NCBI RefSeq assembly: GCF_051622035.1
Contig: NC_135365.1
Coordinates: 12,628,001-12,692,000, forward strand
Direction: 5' to 3'
DNA length: 64,000 nt
Source: Arctopsyche grandis
Lineage: Eukaryota > Arthropoda > Insecta > Trichoptera > Hydropsychidae
Position numbers and translations under genes: made by a program. Of this stretch, positions 50,961-63,885 are shown one piece after another (positions within the stretch are counted from its first letter, which is position 1; each line of letters opens with the position of its first letter). Below the pieces are notes generated by a model. The model did not search any database and had not been told where the DNA came from. It saw nothing but the letters and a program-made list of their open reading frames with translations.

Positions 50961-51219
50961 ATGTAGTTACGTCATTTTGCCCTTATCAACCAACACAATA
51001 CACACTACATAATATAATGAGCATAATGTCACCGAAGCACGATTCATTGACGGTTTTTTCATGTTCGCATTCTTTATTTAAAGTGGAAGACAACGAATAC
51101 ATACATAGGTACGTTCAGCGGTGTCCTCCAATATCCGCGACGATGGGTTTCTAACAAAAAAACTTTATATACTGAAGCTCAAAATACATTTTTTTTAATT
51201 CTACATCAACATCATATAT

Positions 51220-52112
51220 GTATGTATATAATATCACTATTCCGTCCGTCTGTCTGTCTGAGATAACGCTCGCCGTACTATAATAGTCGTTCCGATTCGA
51301 CATACATACATATGTACGTCACAGCTAAACCACTACCAAAACGTATATACGAGTATAATAACAAAAGAAAAAAACTTCTATATATACTATTCGATACCAA
51401 TGTTTCCTCTTGGCAAATAGACGGCGCTAAATCTCTGAGAATTTACCTCCATCTATTGAAAATTTATTTAATTAATTAATTTTTCTATCGGTGTTTTATA
51501 TTGTTACCCCAATGCGCAATGTAAACCCCAATGCGCCTTCCTGGCCAATTACAAATTACAATTAGAATGCAGCATTTTTTATATAAATCACTGAATTACG
51601 AGACACTGAAAAACTCGCAAATCGATGAGACATCTATCAATTTCTACACAAACTTGTTTATTGCACATTAATTAATAACAAATTATATGTGACATATCGT
51701 ATAGGAGGGATTTTAGCCAAATTTTTCCGGGAACCGTTTCAACAATGAAATCAGAGAAAATTGGCAAACTCTGATAGGAAACGATCAACCTGAAGTCACA
51801 AATCTAGGTCTAACCAACAGCATAATCATTTTCATTCGAGGCCCGGCCCTGGGATTGAACCCGGCGCCTCTCGACGCTAAGCAGAAGCTTAAAGACCGAG
51901 CTATGCTGCTGGCATATGTAGGTAGGTAGGTAGTTTTTGCCTTTTTTTTCATATTAAACAATTAAATATAAATATTAAATTAAATATATTTAAAAGGTAT
52001 TTGAAAAAAAATCGAATGTGTGCGGATCGAATACAGGACCGACGCATTTATTTTAATTTTTTAATAGCTTAATATGCCATAACCCATGCGATGATATTCC
52101 ACCGGGCACAAC
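51220..52112 (-). mobile_element. Deleted relative of the 24270-26809 transposon, copy B
   Basis: 51240-51500 (GATAACGCTCGCCGTACTAT, then TGACGTAC region and GGCGCTAAATCTCTGAGAAT) matches 24490-24650 in reverse. 51960-52112 (TAAATATATTTAAAAGGTAT, then CCCATGCGATGATATT and ACACTAGT) matches the transposon's right end. All transposase sequence is gone. A SINE is inserted at 51565-51912. Confidence 0.7.
51565..51912 (-). mobile_element. tRNA-derived SINE, copy 3, best preserved
   Basis: On the minus strand it begins CCAGCAGCATAGCTCGGTCT (A box) and has GCGCCGGGTTCAATCCCAGG (B box). The shared body follows (GATCGTTTCCTATCAGAGTT, TTCATTGTTGAAACGG), and the 3' end carries AAAAAATGCTGCATTC. It is inserted within copy B of the IS630-like family. 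Confidence 0.85.
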
Positions 52113-52125
52113 ACTAGTACATAAT

Positions 52126-52395
52126 CGTGTAACGTGGAGATTAGAAAATAAGTGACTACCCAGGAGTCGTCGGTTTCTGACTCAACAGCCTATGAGCCAG
52201 CTGTGCTCAACAGCCAATGAGCTCTCGCGATTAATCGACCAATAGACATCACTGCGTTGAGTATAAAAAGCCAGCGGATCGCTCCGTTGCTTCATTCGAA
52301 GATGGCTGTCCGAGATGTGAACAATAAATTACTTCTACTACCACTATACACTACGTTTTTCACTCTGATCTGGTAAACCCATCTTCACATCATAT
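52126..52395 (+). mobile_element. LTR-like block (possible solo LTR)
   Basis: It begins TGTAACGTGGAG, has a TATA box (GAGTATAAAAAGCCAG at about 52258), a likely start region with GCTTCATTCGAAG, and an AATAAATT poly(A) signal near 52322. It ends near CATCTTCACA. The order TG-TATA-AATAAA-CA is that of an LTR. No matching target duplication or internal retroelement is visible, so a cellular promoter is a possible alternative. Confidence 0.45.
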
Positions 52396-53549
52396 CCCTG
52401 GAAACCTGATTGTTTTTTTTAAGATGATACTTGGCATGAAGTTTATGAATCAATAATTTGACACATGTTGATGTCCATGAATCAATACAAATATTAATAT
52501 TGGTCTTTAAAGCCACAGTTTGAAGTGTTTAATTCCAAAAACCGATGCTAAAATTGTCTTTGCGTAAGGTAATGGTACAAACGTCGTCCGAGATCCAATC
52601 CTTGATAGTTTTTCGTCAAATTGCTTTCAACTTTTATTTAAACTGTCAAAGCTTTTGGCGATATATCTAAACTATTATCGAAATGTATGTATGTATGTAC
52701 GTAGTGGAAGTAATCAACATGGTGTATTAATATTTTTTTAATGGATTACTTCTAATGCTGATTATTACTACCGCTCATTACTTATTCCAATGTAGGCAGT
52801 TTATAAATGAAGCCCAAGAGCTTTAGCTTTAATAATCAGTATATTATGTACAATATACGTCTGTGAAGTCGTTTTACAAATGGAAAAACTAGAGTGAAAT
52901 GAGACGGAACGCTAGTACGTATTCATATAATTTAATAAGAGAATTCTTAGAAATTATATAGGAAATACAATACTAGGTATTTCCTTTATATACATAATAA
53001 ATATGGGTTCATTTCTTTTGCAATGTGAATAAAAATTATATCAATTATTTTAATATTCAAATATTTACATACAAATTCGTAAACGTCACTTACGACATAA
53101 AATTGTACAAATTGAATGAAATAACTGTCACTGTCACTGTCTATTGAATAATTGGATTTGATTCAATTCAGTAGCAGTTTCAAACATTGAAAGTACGAAT
53201 TGCAACCAATTATTTTGCGGTACTGCAAAGCTGTAAAATCGATTCTACTCGCCATTTCAATAGTCTTACCTTACTTTAATTATATATTTGCTTTCTATTT
53301 AAGATGTAATTAATTAGTTGTAATGCACTTTCACAAGCATTCTGCGTAATTTTCATAGGTTACATACTCACATCCGATTATAAAAAAAAATAGCATTCGA
53401 TGGGGCCACACCTTTCACACACAATTGACTTAATAAATATTAAATTAAATTTCAATATAATCAACATTACATGCATATTTTTACGTACATTAAAAATACG
53501 TAAAAAAGTTTTATAGATTTCGACTATTTGAATTCTAGACAATTAATTA
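52396..53549. other. AT-rich stretch without recognised features
   Basis: No coding signal or repeat with defined ends is seen. Short CTGTCACTGTCACTGTC (53127) and (ATGT)n words are present. Confidence 0.5.
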
Positions 53550-53889
53550 CAAACATTGCAGCATTTTTATTACATAAATCGCTATATGAATTAATGAATT
53601 TATAATGAATTAATGAATTAATCCATAGAGATGTCTGTGGATTTAGAATTTTTACATATTGTACATAGATCAAATTCAAATATTTGTGACATAGCGGGTG
53701 TAGGATGGTTTTTGCCAATTTGATGTTTCAACAATGAAATCAGATTAATTGGCAAACTCTGATAGGAAACGATTGACTTTGAGTCACAAATATCTAAGTC
53801 TGACCAGCAGCATTAAAGATTAGCACGGGATCGAACCCGAAAACTTCTCAATGATAAACATAAACGCAATCACCGAGCCAGACTGCTGG
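53550..53889 (-). mobile_element. tRNA-derived SINE, copy 4
   Basis: On the minus strand it begins CCAGCAGTCTGGCTCGGTGA (A box). It has TTTCGGGTTCGATCCCGTGC (B box), then GTCAGACTTAGATATTTGTG, CAATCGTTTCCTATCAGAGT and AAAAATGCTGCAA at the 3' end. It matches copy 3 throughout. Confidence 0.8.
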
Positions 53890-54944
53890 TTAAATGGGCA
53901 TTGATAGTGCTGCACTATCAATGTGGCTGAAAATTTGTGGTTTTTTATACTTCATACTACAAAAAACGAAGATCTAGTTCGTTCTGGCGCATTTAACCGT
54001 TAATTACGAGCACTCGTTCGTTTTAAATTATACGTACTAAAAACAAAAACAAAACAACAAACAGGTCTCATTTGATCTGTTGGTTTGTTTGTCTTTTCGT
54101 TCTGTTGGGTGCTTCCGAAAAAGCCATTGTACTCGCGGCATATTCCGTTGCTTCGATGATGCGAAAAACGTTACGGTTTTTTTGAAAATAATAAGAATCA
54201 AAGCCCGTTTTAGGAAACTTGAGACGTGTTGTTTTGTTTTTTTTACCATCGAAGAGATTGTCGAGTGGTGAATGCAACTGTAACGTTGCCAAACCAATTA
54301 TGTATTGGGACACGATAAGAATGCCTAACTTGGCAAAGCCGTTAGCAAAATTTTCAGTCAAAGTGTACCATTCGAGTGCACAAATAAAAGTCATTTACTG
54401 AATAGCTGTAAATGAAATCATGATCTTTTACAATGTATACAAAAAAAAATAGGAGATCGGTCAACAAGAGATAATATTTTTTACTTTATGGATAAAATTC
54501 TATTATACATACATACATATCTTTGAACATTCTTACCTCCTTTTATTTATTTGATGACAAACACATATGTATGAATGGACATACAATTTATATTTTTATA
54601 AAAAATTAATGTCACAGTGATATAACAGGTTTCCCCAATGCATCATTGCGGTTAAAATGTATTATTTTATTATTGAATGACTTTATTTAAATAAAAATAG
54701 TATAGTATGTACATATGTACATAATCATACGTATTATATTTATGATATACAATTAAAATTTATATATTCTTTTATAATGATAATAATTCATTACATGTAT
54801 AAATAGTAATCAGTTTTAGTTCAGGACCAAAGTTTTATTGTTAAAATTTAGTACATACATATGTATTATTTTATATATTTATTTAATATTATTATTTATT
54901 TATATACATATGTATTAAAATTTAGTATATATGTACATATGTAC

Positions 54945-55386
54945 ATTCATAAACATACTAGATTGTTCATACATGAACTATTCGTTTTAGTTTAAGTGCC
55001 TACAATCAAAAGCTATCTTCAAATAGACTCACCAGGTGTCGCATTAAACTTTCGGCTGTCATAACTTTCGGCTGTCATAACTTATTTCAAAACGTATTCA
55101 AAAAGGGAAATCTAATGGAAACCGTATTACAACGTTGCTATAATTTAACTAATATTAAAAATATTGCAATTACCCAGGGTAAGCATACATATGTATACAT
55201 ATATGTATATAGATACAAACGATTGAGAATACTTAAACTAATGCCTAAAAGTATGTATGTGTATGAACTAACTAATTCGTTTGTAATTTTTTTTATTTTG
55301 TGAACACTCTAACTGTTTAGCTTGGTTTGTTTATGAAAAATCTAGCATTTTCATCAACTAACGAAGTGTACAATTGGACTGTAATA
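54945..55386. mobile_element. TTACAGTCCAAGTG inverted-repeat family, copy A
   Basis: The left side has TTCATAAACATACTAGATTG and TTCATACATGAACTATTC; the right end has ACAATTGGACTGTAATAT. The outermost left end is lost. Inverted ends with an ACTAG-centred palindrome are shared by four loci (copies B-D). There is no coding capacity. Confidence 0.65.
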
Positions 55387-56818
55387 TATTATATACATAT
55401 ACATAGTAAAAGTGAGCTTAAAATTTAATAAAGTTTTATTTAAATATAAACAAAAATTCTAAACAATACCCAAACGATCACTCATTCATCATCCATTTAA
55501 CAATGACCGACATTTTTTTTTACGAAATCGTTGTAATATTCTGAATGAAATAATTTGACACAATAATGAATTGCAACACGACCAACAGTCAATCAACATC
55601 TCCATTAGATACTTACATTTTGTTAGTTTTTTTTTAGCAATACACCAACTTAGTTGAAGCGTTAATTGACCGATTGTTTCAAAGTACTTAATACAACTCG
55701 TCATAACAATCTCCGACATTGAGAACAACTAACTGGCTAAGTACGAGTACTTTCAAAGTTTGATTGGAAAATTTGGAACGTCAGACGCAAAAGTTGCCGA
55801 GGTCATATCAATAAGAAGATCAAAAACAAATACCTAGTATATGTACATCTCTGAGAGAATCAGCAGAAAGCTATGCACCAATAAACTGATGAGTCATGTC
55901 GTACGCAATGCGATATTGCGTGCTAAAAGCCAGATTCGACCACAACTGCAATAATAAAACCCATCGTGTGCGGTTTTAGTGACCGGGCCTATTTCATCTG
56001 AACTTCTCACCGATTTTCAGCGCCATTGTTTTCTCTAGGATTATATCGAATTGTTCTTTGAAACAAATTTGTGTAAAATCCGCGATGAGACTCAATTACA
56101 AACACGATTCGTTTCACTCGCTAGCTATAGCAGTTTAGTACTGAAAAATCCACTTAAAGACGGTCTCGTAAACGTGTGGGCATTTGGCTCGAATTAATGT
56201 CAGCCAATTATGGTAGTTAAAGCACATACATAGATAAGTTAATACAGCGTGTACTGCAGATGGTAGTACAATTCCATATCGAGTTTGTTGTATTTGTTGA
56301 TTGACTAATGACATTTACATATTACATACAACAGCGTATTTTCAACTTTAGATACAAGATGAAAGCAACTCTAATATAAAAGAAATATTAATGTCGACAG
56401 AAAGTCAACATAAACATAACAACAAAGGAAACATTGTAGGTTCGCATATATTCATAAGTAATGAAGTTCAAAGTGTCAAGCAGCTAGCTTATACACGTTT
56501 CTAGACAAATATATGCTTTGAGAATACCTTAGTAGGCTTTATATAGTTTAAAAATAGTGAAGAATCAGGGTAGTATTAATAGTATTGAAAGGGGGAAGAA
56601 TTGTGCAAAATCGATTCCGAACTATGTAAGAAGAGGTTAGTAAAAAAGGACAACATTTAGATAGCTGGGTCTATGAATCAAGGTTGGGTTATATCGATCT
56701 GGTTTATATTTGGCATTCGATTCCTTGCTGAATGGATAAGTTCACTAAACATAATCTAATAAAAATGTTTAATTAATCAAAAATAATTTAATAATAAATG
56801 TATAATAATGGATGTATA
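55387..56818. other. AT-rich stretch without recognised features
   Basis: Frames are short and unlike known proteins. There is slightly higher GC at about 55780-56220, with no recognisable motif. It lies within the long 5' intron expected if the 62 kb exon is used. Confidence 0.45.
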
Positions 56819-57681
56819 TGTTACAGTTCAAGTGTTCACTTTGGTTCGTTTATGAACATACTAGTTTGTTCATACACGATCTATTGGTTTTAGTTTAATT
56901 GCTAACAGTCAAAAGCTGTTTTCAAATAGGTTTACCAGGTGTATCATAAAACTTTTAGCTGTCAAAACCTTTGAGATGTCAAAACGCCAAGTATTTGAAA
57001 AGGGAAATCCCATGGAACCGCATTACAACGTTACTTTAATCACCATTTTCGCTTATATATTGTAATCCAGGGTAAGCATATGTATGTACATACATAGAGG
57101 ATGGGACAAACAATTGAGAATACTTAAGTTTATGCCTAATAGCACTAAGCAACAAAAAATCACGTTTTTTCTTACCAGAGCGGAGACTAATCAATATTTA
57201 CTAAGTTTGACCTACTGAATTGGAATATGACATTTTTTCCGTAATATTATGAGCTAATTTTTCATTTTACTAAAAAAATACTTTTAAAATTCGCTAGATA
57301 ATTAATTATGCGTATTTTAAATTAATAAAAATTATAATAAACAGAAAAAAACATCTGACTATTGATTGCAATACTCACTTTTGGCACAGCGATGCTAGAT
57401 TTTGAATTAAATACTGCAAAAGTCAAAAATCTGTAAAAATTGCCCATTTTTTCAAACGTTCATATCTCTTGAACAAAGAGAAGGCCAACAAAAATTGTTG
57501 TTATATTTTAAAGATTGATTAATCTCCGTTCCAGTATATATTTTTTTGCTCAGTGTAGTTTGTGCATGAACAAATTAATTAGTTTGGCAATTAGTTGTTT
57601 TGTGAACACTAAAACTGGCTAGATTGGTTCGTAACTAGTATGATCACGAACCAAATGTACCTATACACTTAGATTGTAACA
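56819..57681. mobile_element. TTACAGTCCAAGTG family, copy B, with nested MITE
   Basis: The left end is TTACAGTTCAAGTGTTCACT and the right end ACACTTAGATTGTAACAT. The left interior matches copies A and C (ACTAGTTTGTTCATACACGA). The CACT-type MITE at 57143-57555 accounts for its extra length. Confidence 0.7.
57143..57555. mobile_element. CACT-type MITE nested in copy B
   Basis: The ends are CACTAAGCAACAAAAAATC and TTTTTTTGCTCAGTG, with TAG on both sides. Interior text (GAGCGGAGACTAATCAATAT, ACATCTGACTATTGATTGCA) matches the two copies in the palindrome arms. Confidence 0.75.
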
Positions 57682-59056
57682 TATACAATGTATGTAGATA
57701 TGTACAATAATGCTCATTTAACATACAGAAAATGATTTTCTGATGAAAATAATCGATCGTAGAGATTGCCAAAGGTTAGAAACGTGATTCAGGCGGTGAA
57801 ATATTGCAATATTATCTTACAAGAAAGTAAAATCGCATTACTCAAGACAGTTGCTTGTTCAAAATATGTGTTATTCATCGGAATTTCCCTCGAAAGAAAA
57901 ACAACGGATTACTCGAAAGGAAAAAGTCGACGTCTAGACGACGACGAATTTTCTCAGGCTGGTCTGACGCACTGGCAATAAAATTCTAATAAAATCCCGC
58001 TTTCGAAATAAACCTTTTTATGCACTTGCTATAAAACGAATAAATACCTTTCGGTCGTAGCAAATTTAACTTTATTGACCGGTAGTTCGACAATAACCAT
58101 ACCACGTATTTCCCTTCATCAATCGTTTAAACTGAATTTAATATTCAAACATCAAACCGAATCGAGATTTCAGATTGAATATTCACAAGGCACACATTTA
58201 CTAAGTAGAAAGGATTAATACAATTTTGATTGGTTATCGATTCCTCCGAACACCGTAATGTAACACCATATCTCTACGTATGTGGTAAATGTACTGAGAT
58301 AAAAGAGAGTAATTTAATTTAAATATACATACGTGTCCAAATGAAAATGTACAAGTTTGTTGAATGCTCCGAAGAGCATCTGTATCAACAAAATTGTATG
58401 CATTATTGTCAGTGTGCACGCGAGTCGTCGTCGTAACACTTTTTCGAAATGCATCAGAAAACTGCATTTTTTTTCTACGCATCTATGATGAATGAGTTGA
58501 TGTAATGTTTTACGATTTTACAAACACGCTTGCCTAACAACATTACGTACATATACATAGATAATTCAGTCAAGATGAAACTAGCAAATCAATCTTAGAG
58601 CATTAACATAAAGATTAAACTCATTTATACATTTGAAATTAGCATTCGACGTTGTGTAATGTAAGTTGTAGGTTAATAGTAATACTTTAAGGCTTCTTTG
58701 AATTATGTATATGTTCAATGAGAATAACAAACAGATGGGCTTAAACTACAATGGTATAAACTCATACAGAAATTGTATTCGCATATCAATGATAAATGGG
58801 AACAAAATAATAATGAAATTTTGTATAATAATTAGGGTTTATATTCAAATGTTGTCTGTTATATTCAAACGTATAATAAAATATATAAATCTACATACAT
58901 ACTATACAATGAAACCAATATATGTACCTGTTACAAACTGTATCAACAATTTTTCAATACAAAATGAACAACAGATCATTGTTTTCTTGGTGTAAATAAA
59001 ATTGAATATAAAACAAACTTTTTGTTGTAATATTAAATTTGACTTCATATCCATGT
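57682..59056. other. AT-rich stretch without recognised features
   Basis: Frames at 57766-57981 (+), 58234-58482 (-) and 58705-58995 (+) have no recognisable similarity, no splice-consistent context and AT-driven composition. Confidence 0.45.
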
Positions 59057-59449
59057 TACAGTCCAAGTGAACACTTCGGTTTGTTCATGAATATACTAGT
59101 TAGTTCATACACGAACTATTGGTTGTAGTTTAATTGCGAACAGACAAAAGCTATGTACCTTCAAAGAGAATAAATTTTTGAGATGTCAGAGAACTAATTA
59201 TTTAAAAATACTATGGAAAACTTATTATAACGTTTCTGCTAATTTTTAAAATATCATAACCCAGGATTAGCATACATATGTACATAAAGGATGAGACAAA
59301 CGATTGTGAATACTTCAAATCTGTGCACGAACTAGACTAGATCATTTGTTAATTTGTTCTTTTATGTACATTATTCCGGGCCATATTGGTTCGTGTATGA
59401 AAAAACTAGCATGTTCATGAACGAACGAAAAGTACAATTGGACTGTAAT
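59057..59449. mobile_element. TTACAGTCCAAGTG family, copy C
   Basis: The ends are TTACAGTCCAAGTGAACACT and AAGTACAATTGGACTGTAA, complete inverted repeats about 75 bp long that include TTCATGAA...ACTAG. It is the most compact copy. Confidence 0.75.
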
Positions 59450-61560
59450 ATCTACAATATATTAGCAGATATATGCGAAAGTAGCAGAAATCCAATTTTC
59501 AGTTCTAAAAACACTATTTCTGTTCGACTTAATTCACAAATTGTTATCACTTATTTTAATTGGATATGTCCAGAATCTCGGAAAAGCAGATAAAACGTAT
59601 TTCAGACCACCAGTATTTTTAAATATTGTTAAACATAACACATTATATAAAATGTTTTGCGAGTAGTTTCTCGAAATGAAGAAAAGTGGACTTATGCCAC
59701 TTTCAATTATGACTAATTTGAAGAATAATTAAATACTATATATGTATTTATGTATATATTTAATCAATTTAGTACAAACTTCAGAACTTTATATAGATAC
59801 ATACACACAAGTATGTATGTAAACACTGTGACATTCTGTCCTTTCAATAGGGGTAGAATTTTCCCTTTACTTAACATAAATACGCACACAGAACAAATTA
59901 ATAATCATATCACAACTATAATAATAAATTACTCGGATTACAAAAATTATACAACAATTCTGCGGGTTAAATAATCAATTTTTTAAGTTTAGAAAAATAT
60001 ATAGTAATAAAATAAATAAAACTTTCCTATAAAACAATATTTTCACGTGAACGTATCGATAAGACTCGCGGTATCTAATAAATAGCATTCAAACAAAATG
60101 AACTTTTATCTTCAACAGTATCAATGAAGCACACTTGAAATGAACACGAACGCACAGAAAATGTTAGTTTATATTATTATAAATAATAAATATTGGTTTA
60201 TTATCGAATACGAATGTAACGTGTTATACATACCGCATTTCGCAATCCGATATCGAATACGCGGTGAAGCGTATCGCCAATAACTGCGTATTGAATTTAT
60301 ATTACATTTGTTTCAATTTCAAGCTCGTTGGATATTATATGTGTGAATATAAAAATAATAAAATAAATAATAATCACCTTTTGAGTTCTAAATCTGTATA
60401 CAAATCGTATCAACCGCGTTGCCTAGCAGTTTAGGGGTTCACTAAGACTCGTCCATCACGAAAACTTAAAGAAAATACGACTAGAAAAGTCTCATCAATC
60501 ATTCTTGATTAATCGCAAACAAACACAACACTCGAATTAAAAAGGTAAAATTTTCTACAGCTAAATTTATGTAAATAGATTCACGACGATTTTTCTTTTT
60601 TATTTCGCTTTATTTACGATCATATTACGTAGATGTACGAACTATGTTTTATCTTTTGAAAATAATGCAAAGAATCTCAAAGTTGGTACTCTCTAATGAG
60701 ACGACCATTCTATTTCGATGTGTATCAAAATAACTGGACTGCTTTTTTATTTTTCATATCACTACATGCAAAATCGCAGCATGCGGGCACGTATTGCAGA
60801 ATTATCTCCGATTCCCACACTCGTGATTTGTCTGTGAAAATTGCCTGTTTTAACTGTTTTATCGTCTAAAAAATAACTGCACAGTATGTACAATATTACT
60901 TTGAGAAGCGCCGATTTTAAATTAAACCGAGTTATAAAAAATATAGGAAAAGAAATGCACACGTTGTGGATTCCTAAATTCGTATCCAGAGCTCGAGCAT
61001 TCCATTCGTTATATTTTTCTTTTGCTTTTGAAACATAACATCAACAAACAGACATACTTAAGCTGGTGTTTTTGTAACGTAAAAGAAAATTTTAAATTTT
61101 CCGCATAATAAAACGGAGTTTATGATTTTTTAGACGCCCAAATACAACTACCAAAGACGAATTAAAAACATCTTTGTTTTGGATTATAATTCAAACTCTC
61201 ATACCAGTAGATCAGCATTTGCAGAATAAGAGCCTAAGCCCAAGAGATTCCACTGCAAAAGCCTCATAGTTTGAAAAAGTGTGACTTCTTATATCTGAGT
61301 GCGTCATATGATTTAAAACATGTATTCCAGAAGTAATGAAACGATAGAGGAAATGCCAAATAATTGGGAAAAACATGATATATTATAAAGAATTGGATAT
61401 ACCAATTACATCTCATAGATTCAAACTTTTATGCTTTGTGTATCATAATTTATATGTCTGAAATTTAAATGAATTGAGGCGCAGATACACAGAATCATAC
61501 GGCACGACGTGCCTAGGTAGAAACCAACTGTGAATGGGCGTATCCTCATGTCATTGTTAG
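59450..61560. other. AT-rich stretch without recognised features
   Basis: No coding or repeat structure with clear ends is seen. Small frames (59750-59974, 60762-60962) are not supported. Confidence 0.45.
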
Positions 61561-61646
61561 TTCGTAGGATCTTATTATTTCGACAAGTTTCTTCTACATT
61601 TCTTCAAATATGGATATCACCGTTATCGATCACTGCCAAACCTACA

Positions 61647-61877
61647 TCTAATATATAATTTCGAAAGAAACTTTGTATGTATGTATATAAGGTTTGGTTG
61701 GGAGCATCGTAAAAACAAATAAAAGTTTCTATGACGACGATACCGATATCGTTGAATATTATTTTTTTTCAATTCAAATAAATTTAATAAAAAAACAAAT
61801 GAATGTTTACTATTAGATTAGCCATGTTTAAGCTGTTTATATTAAAAATACCGAGCGAAGCCAGGTAAAAACCACTA
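61647..61877 (+). mobile_element. Helitron-type non-autonomous element
   Basis: It begins TCTAATATATAATTTCGAAAG and ends CCGAGCGAAGCCAGGTAAAA then ACCACTAG. It lies between a host A (61646) and T (61878). TC start, CTAG end and A^T insertion without duplication are Helitron features. The surrounding repeat occurs without it at 20061-20075 (ACCTACA then TATGTCATA), a related empty site. Confidence 0.7.
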
Positions 61878-62076
61878 GTATGTAATACAAGGAAAAAATA
61901 TCACCGATCAGGCGTGCTAGCGCTCTTTTTACAGGTGCAAAACCAAAAAAAAATAGCACCCTTATAATTGCCAAAAAAAAAATCAATGAAATTTTCTAGT
62001 CCGTTAAGTGAGATTACACTCAATTAGTAGCCATGTTAAGTCGCCGATCTAATTCTGATCTAATAATTAAAATTAC

Positions 62077-62180
62077 CCGTTGCTGTTGTTGTTCATTAGC
62101 GTGACCACGTGAGCCACAATTCCAGGCGTGGGTCTCTCCTTCTCCTCTGCGGTGTCCTGCTTCGAACCCTCGACAGACAT
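62077..62180 (-). CDS. Probable alternative first coding exon of the coiled-coil gene
   Basis: On the minus strand an ATG at 62180 opens MSVEGSKQDTAEEKERPTPG then IVAHVVTLMNNNSN, ending in GG before gtaatt. Codon use is balanced and GC-richer than the surroundings, as for the other coding exons. The exon leaves two bases. Exon 2 of the coiled-coil gene (47982) needs exactly one base to complete a codon, the same phase as the proximal first exon (48263). Joining gives NSN-G-AMLPTRTGRLL and a 496-codon isoform. The 14 kb intron is inferred. It could instead belong to an unseen gene. Confidence 0.55.
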
Positions 62181-62760
62181 TTCCACTGATCCTCAAAAAC
62201 CACCAACGTATCACATGTCAACTGCTTTCACTGATCATGCTGACACTGACTAGCTCGTCGGACCGAGGCGAGCCCTCGAACGACTGCAGTTCCTCTTCAA
62301 GCATCGAAGCACAGGAACAATAGTGCTTCCTTTTACGCACAGGGACAATCCAGAACGGGTCCATTCACATAACACGCACAATTTTCAAAGTTGTCGCTCG
62401 AGTTTATTTACGTCCAGTCCGGCCTTGCGCCGAATTTCGCAATGATGATCAATTCGTACGCTTCCAGCGCGAAAGTTCGTCGAACTGATTTGATCTTAGT
62501 CGGAGGTAGCGGAACCGGCCCGGCGAATCGATCTGTATCGCGGTTCGTGGAGCTTCTAGCGAGGGTCGAGGACTTCGAGACGAGAGCTGATGATGACTAT
62601 GACTGGATCAGGTCTGTCTCGATCGACGCGTCTGTAGCGAGTGGTGGGTAGAGCTCGGCAACCAGCTGTCGGTTTAACGAATCGGTACGGTGCGCCGACA
62701 GAGCGTGCCACAAGCACTGTGTTTTTGTACCGTTATTAGATTGCATTCGGTATGAGATTG
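62181..62760 (-). promoter_or_regulatory. GC-richer region upstream of the 62 kb exon, probable distal promoter
   Basis: About 580 bp of raised GC and CpG (cggaccgaggcgagccctcgaacg, ccggccttgcgccg, ggaaccggcccggcg) lie directly upstream on the minus strand of the MSVEG exon. No TATA box is obvious. A plus-strand frame over it (62391-62651) shows no known motif. Confidence 0.45.
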
Positions 62761-63330
62761 TGTACTGGTGGGTACTGAAAGATTGATTGGTTCGAGTCCT
62801 GAAGGCAGGGAGTACTATATGTATGTATGTAAGTAGTAGTGGTTGCTATCGCGGTGACGTTCGATCTAACAAAGTCGTCATATAAAAATGATAACGAAAG
62901 TTCTGCCTTTTTTGTTTCGTGTTGTTTTGGCCAGGCACTGAACTGAATCGATTGCGATGTTGATGGCGGCAATTTAAAGCACAACAAACTCAGTTGAATA
63001 TAAACATATGTATGTATGTATACTCATTGGGGCATTAACCATTTTAATGTATGAATCAAAATCAGCCTTGCTTGACCAATATAAAAATTTACAACGATCT
63101 TATCTATAGTCAACTTTTATGTTTACAGTTCCACTCAAGTTCTTATATGTATTTATTGGCCTACATGAAAAATTAAGTAGTATTGATAAGGTTTTTGTAA
63201 GAATAGAAGAGTCTAAAGGACAAATAGTGTTTGGAGGATCTACTTCCGAAAACCAACAATTTTACTTTGGATATTACATAATTCAAATATTATTTTAATA
63301 TACATACATCTTCAATTAAAATAAATAAAT

Positions 63331-63800
63331 CATATATGTGCATAATATCGCTATTCTGTGTGTTTGTGTAAGATAACGCTCGCCGTACTATAATAGTCGT
63401 TTCGATTCGACATAAATATGTACGTCACAGCTAAAACAATGCCAACAAAACGTATCAATATAATAAAAAAAGCAAAAAAGTTCTATATATACTGTTTGCT
63501 ACCAATGATTTCTCTAGACTAATAAAGTCTCTGAGCATTTACCGCCATCTATTGCAAATTTATGTAATCATTTTTTTTTCTATTTGTATTTTTTATATTA
63601 TTTATATGTAGGTAGGTAGATAGATTTTACTTTTTTTTCATTGTCATTTCAATTAAATATAAAAAATTAAATTAAATATATTTAAAATGTATCTGAAATA
63701 AATTCGATCGCGTGCGTTCGACACATTTTTTTATTTTTTTTATTTAATAACTTAATCTGCCAACACCCATGCGATGATATTTCATCAGATACAACACTAG
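63331..63800 (-). mobile_element. Deleted relative of the 24270-26809 transposon, copy C
   Basis: It is collinear with copy B but without the SINE: GATAACGCTCGCCGTACTAT, ACCGCCATCTATTGCAAATT, TAAATATATTTAAAATGTAT, CCATGCGATGATATTTCATC and ACACTAGT. It confirms the breakpoints of the internal deletion in copy B. Confidence 0.7.
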
Positions 63801-63885
63801 TTTATTATATTGATAATAAAAAGATAAATTACGTACATATATGTATGTATACTTAATTGTAGGGAGTAACTGTGTAAAGTTTGGT

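Noticed and set aside
50765-50966. Small Arg/Gly-rich frames in the CpG island
   Set aside because: They overlap in several phases on both strands, with no start context, splice pattern or known motif.
51840-51912. Functional tRNA gene on the minus strand
   Set aside because: A and B boxes are present, but the sequence cannot fold into a full cloverleaf and continues into a SINE body shared with three other loci.
62391-62651. 86-codon plus-strand frame in the GC-rich region
   Set aside because: It shows no known motif. The region is better explained as promoter sequence for the minus-strand exon at 62077-62180.
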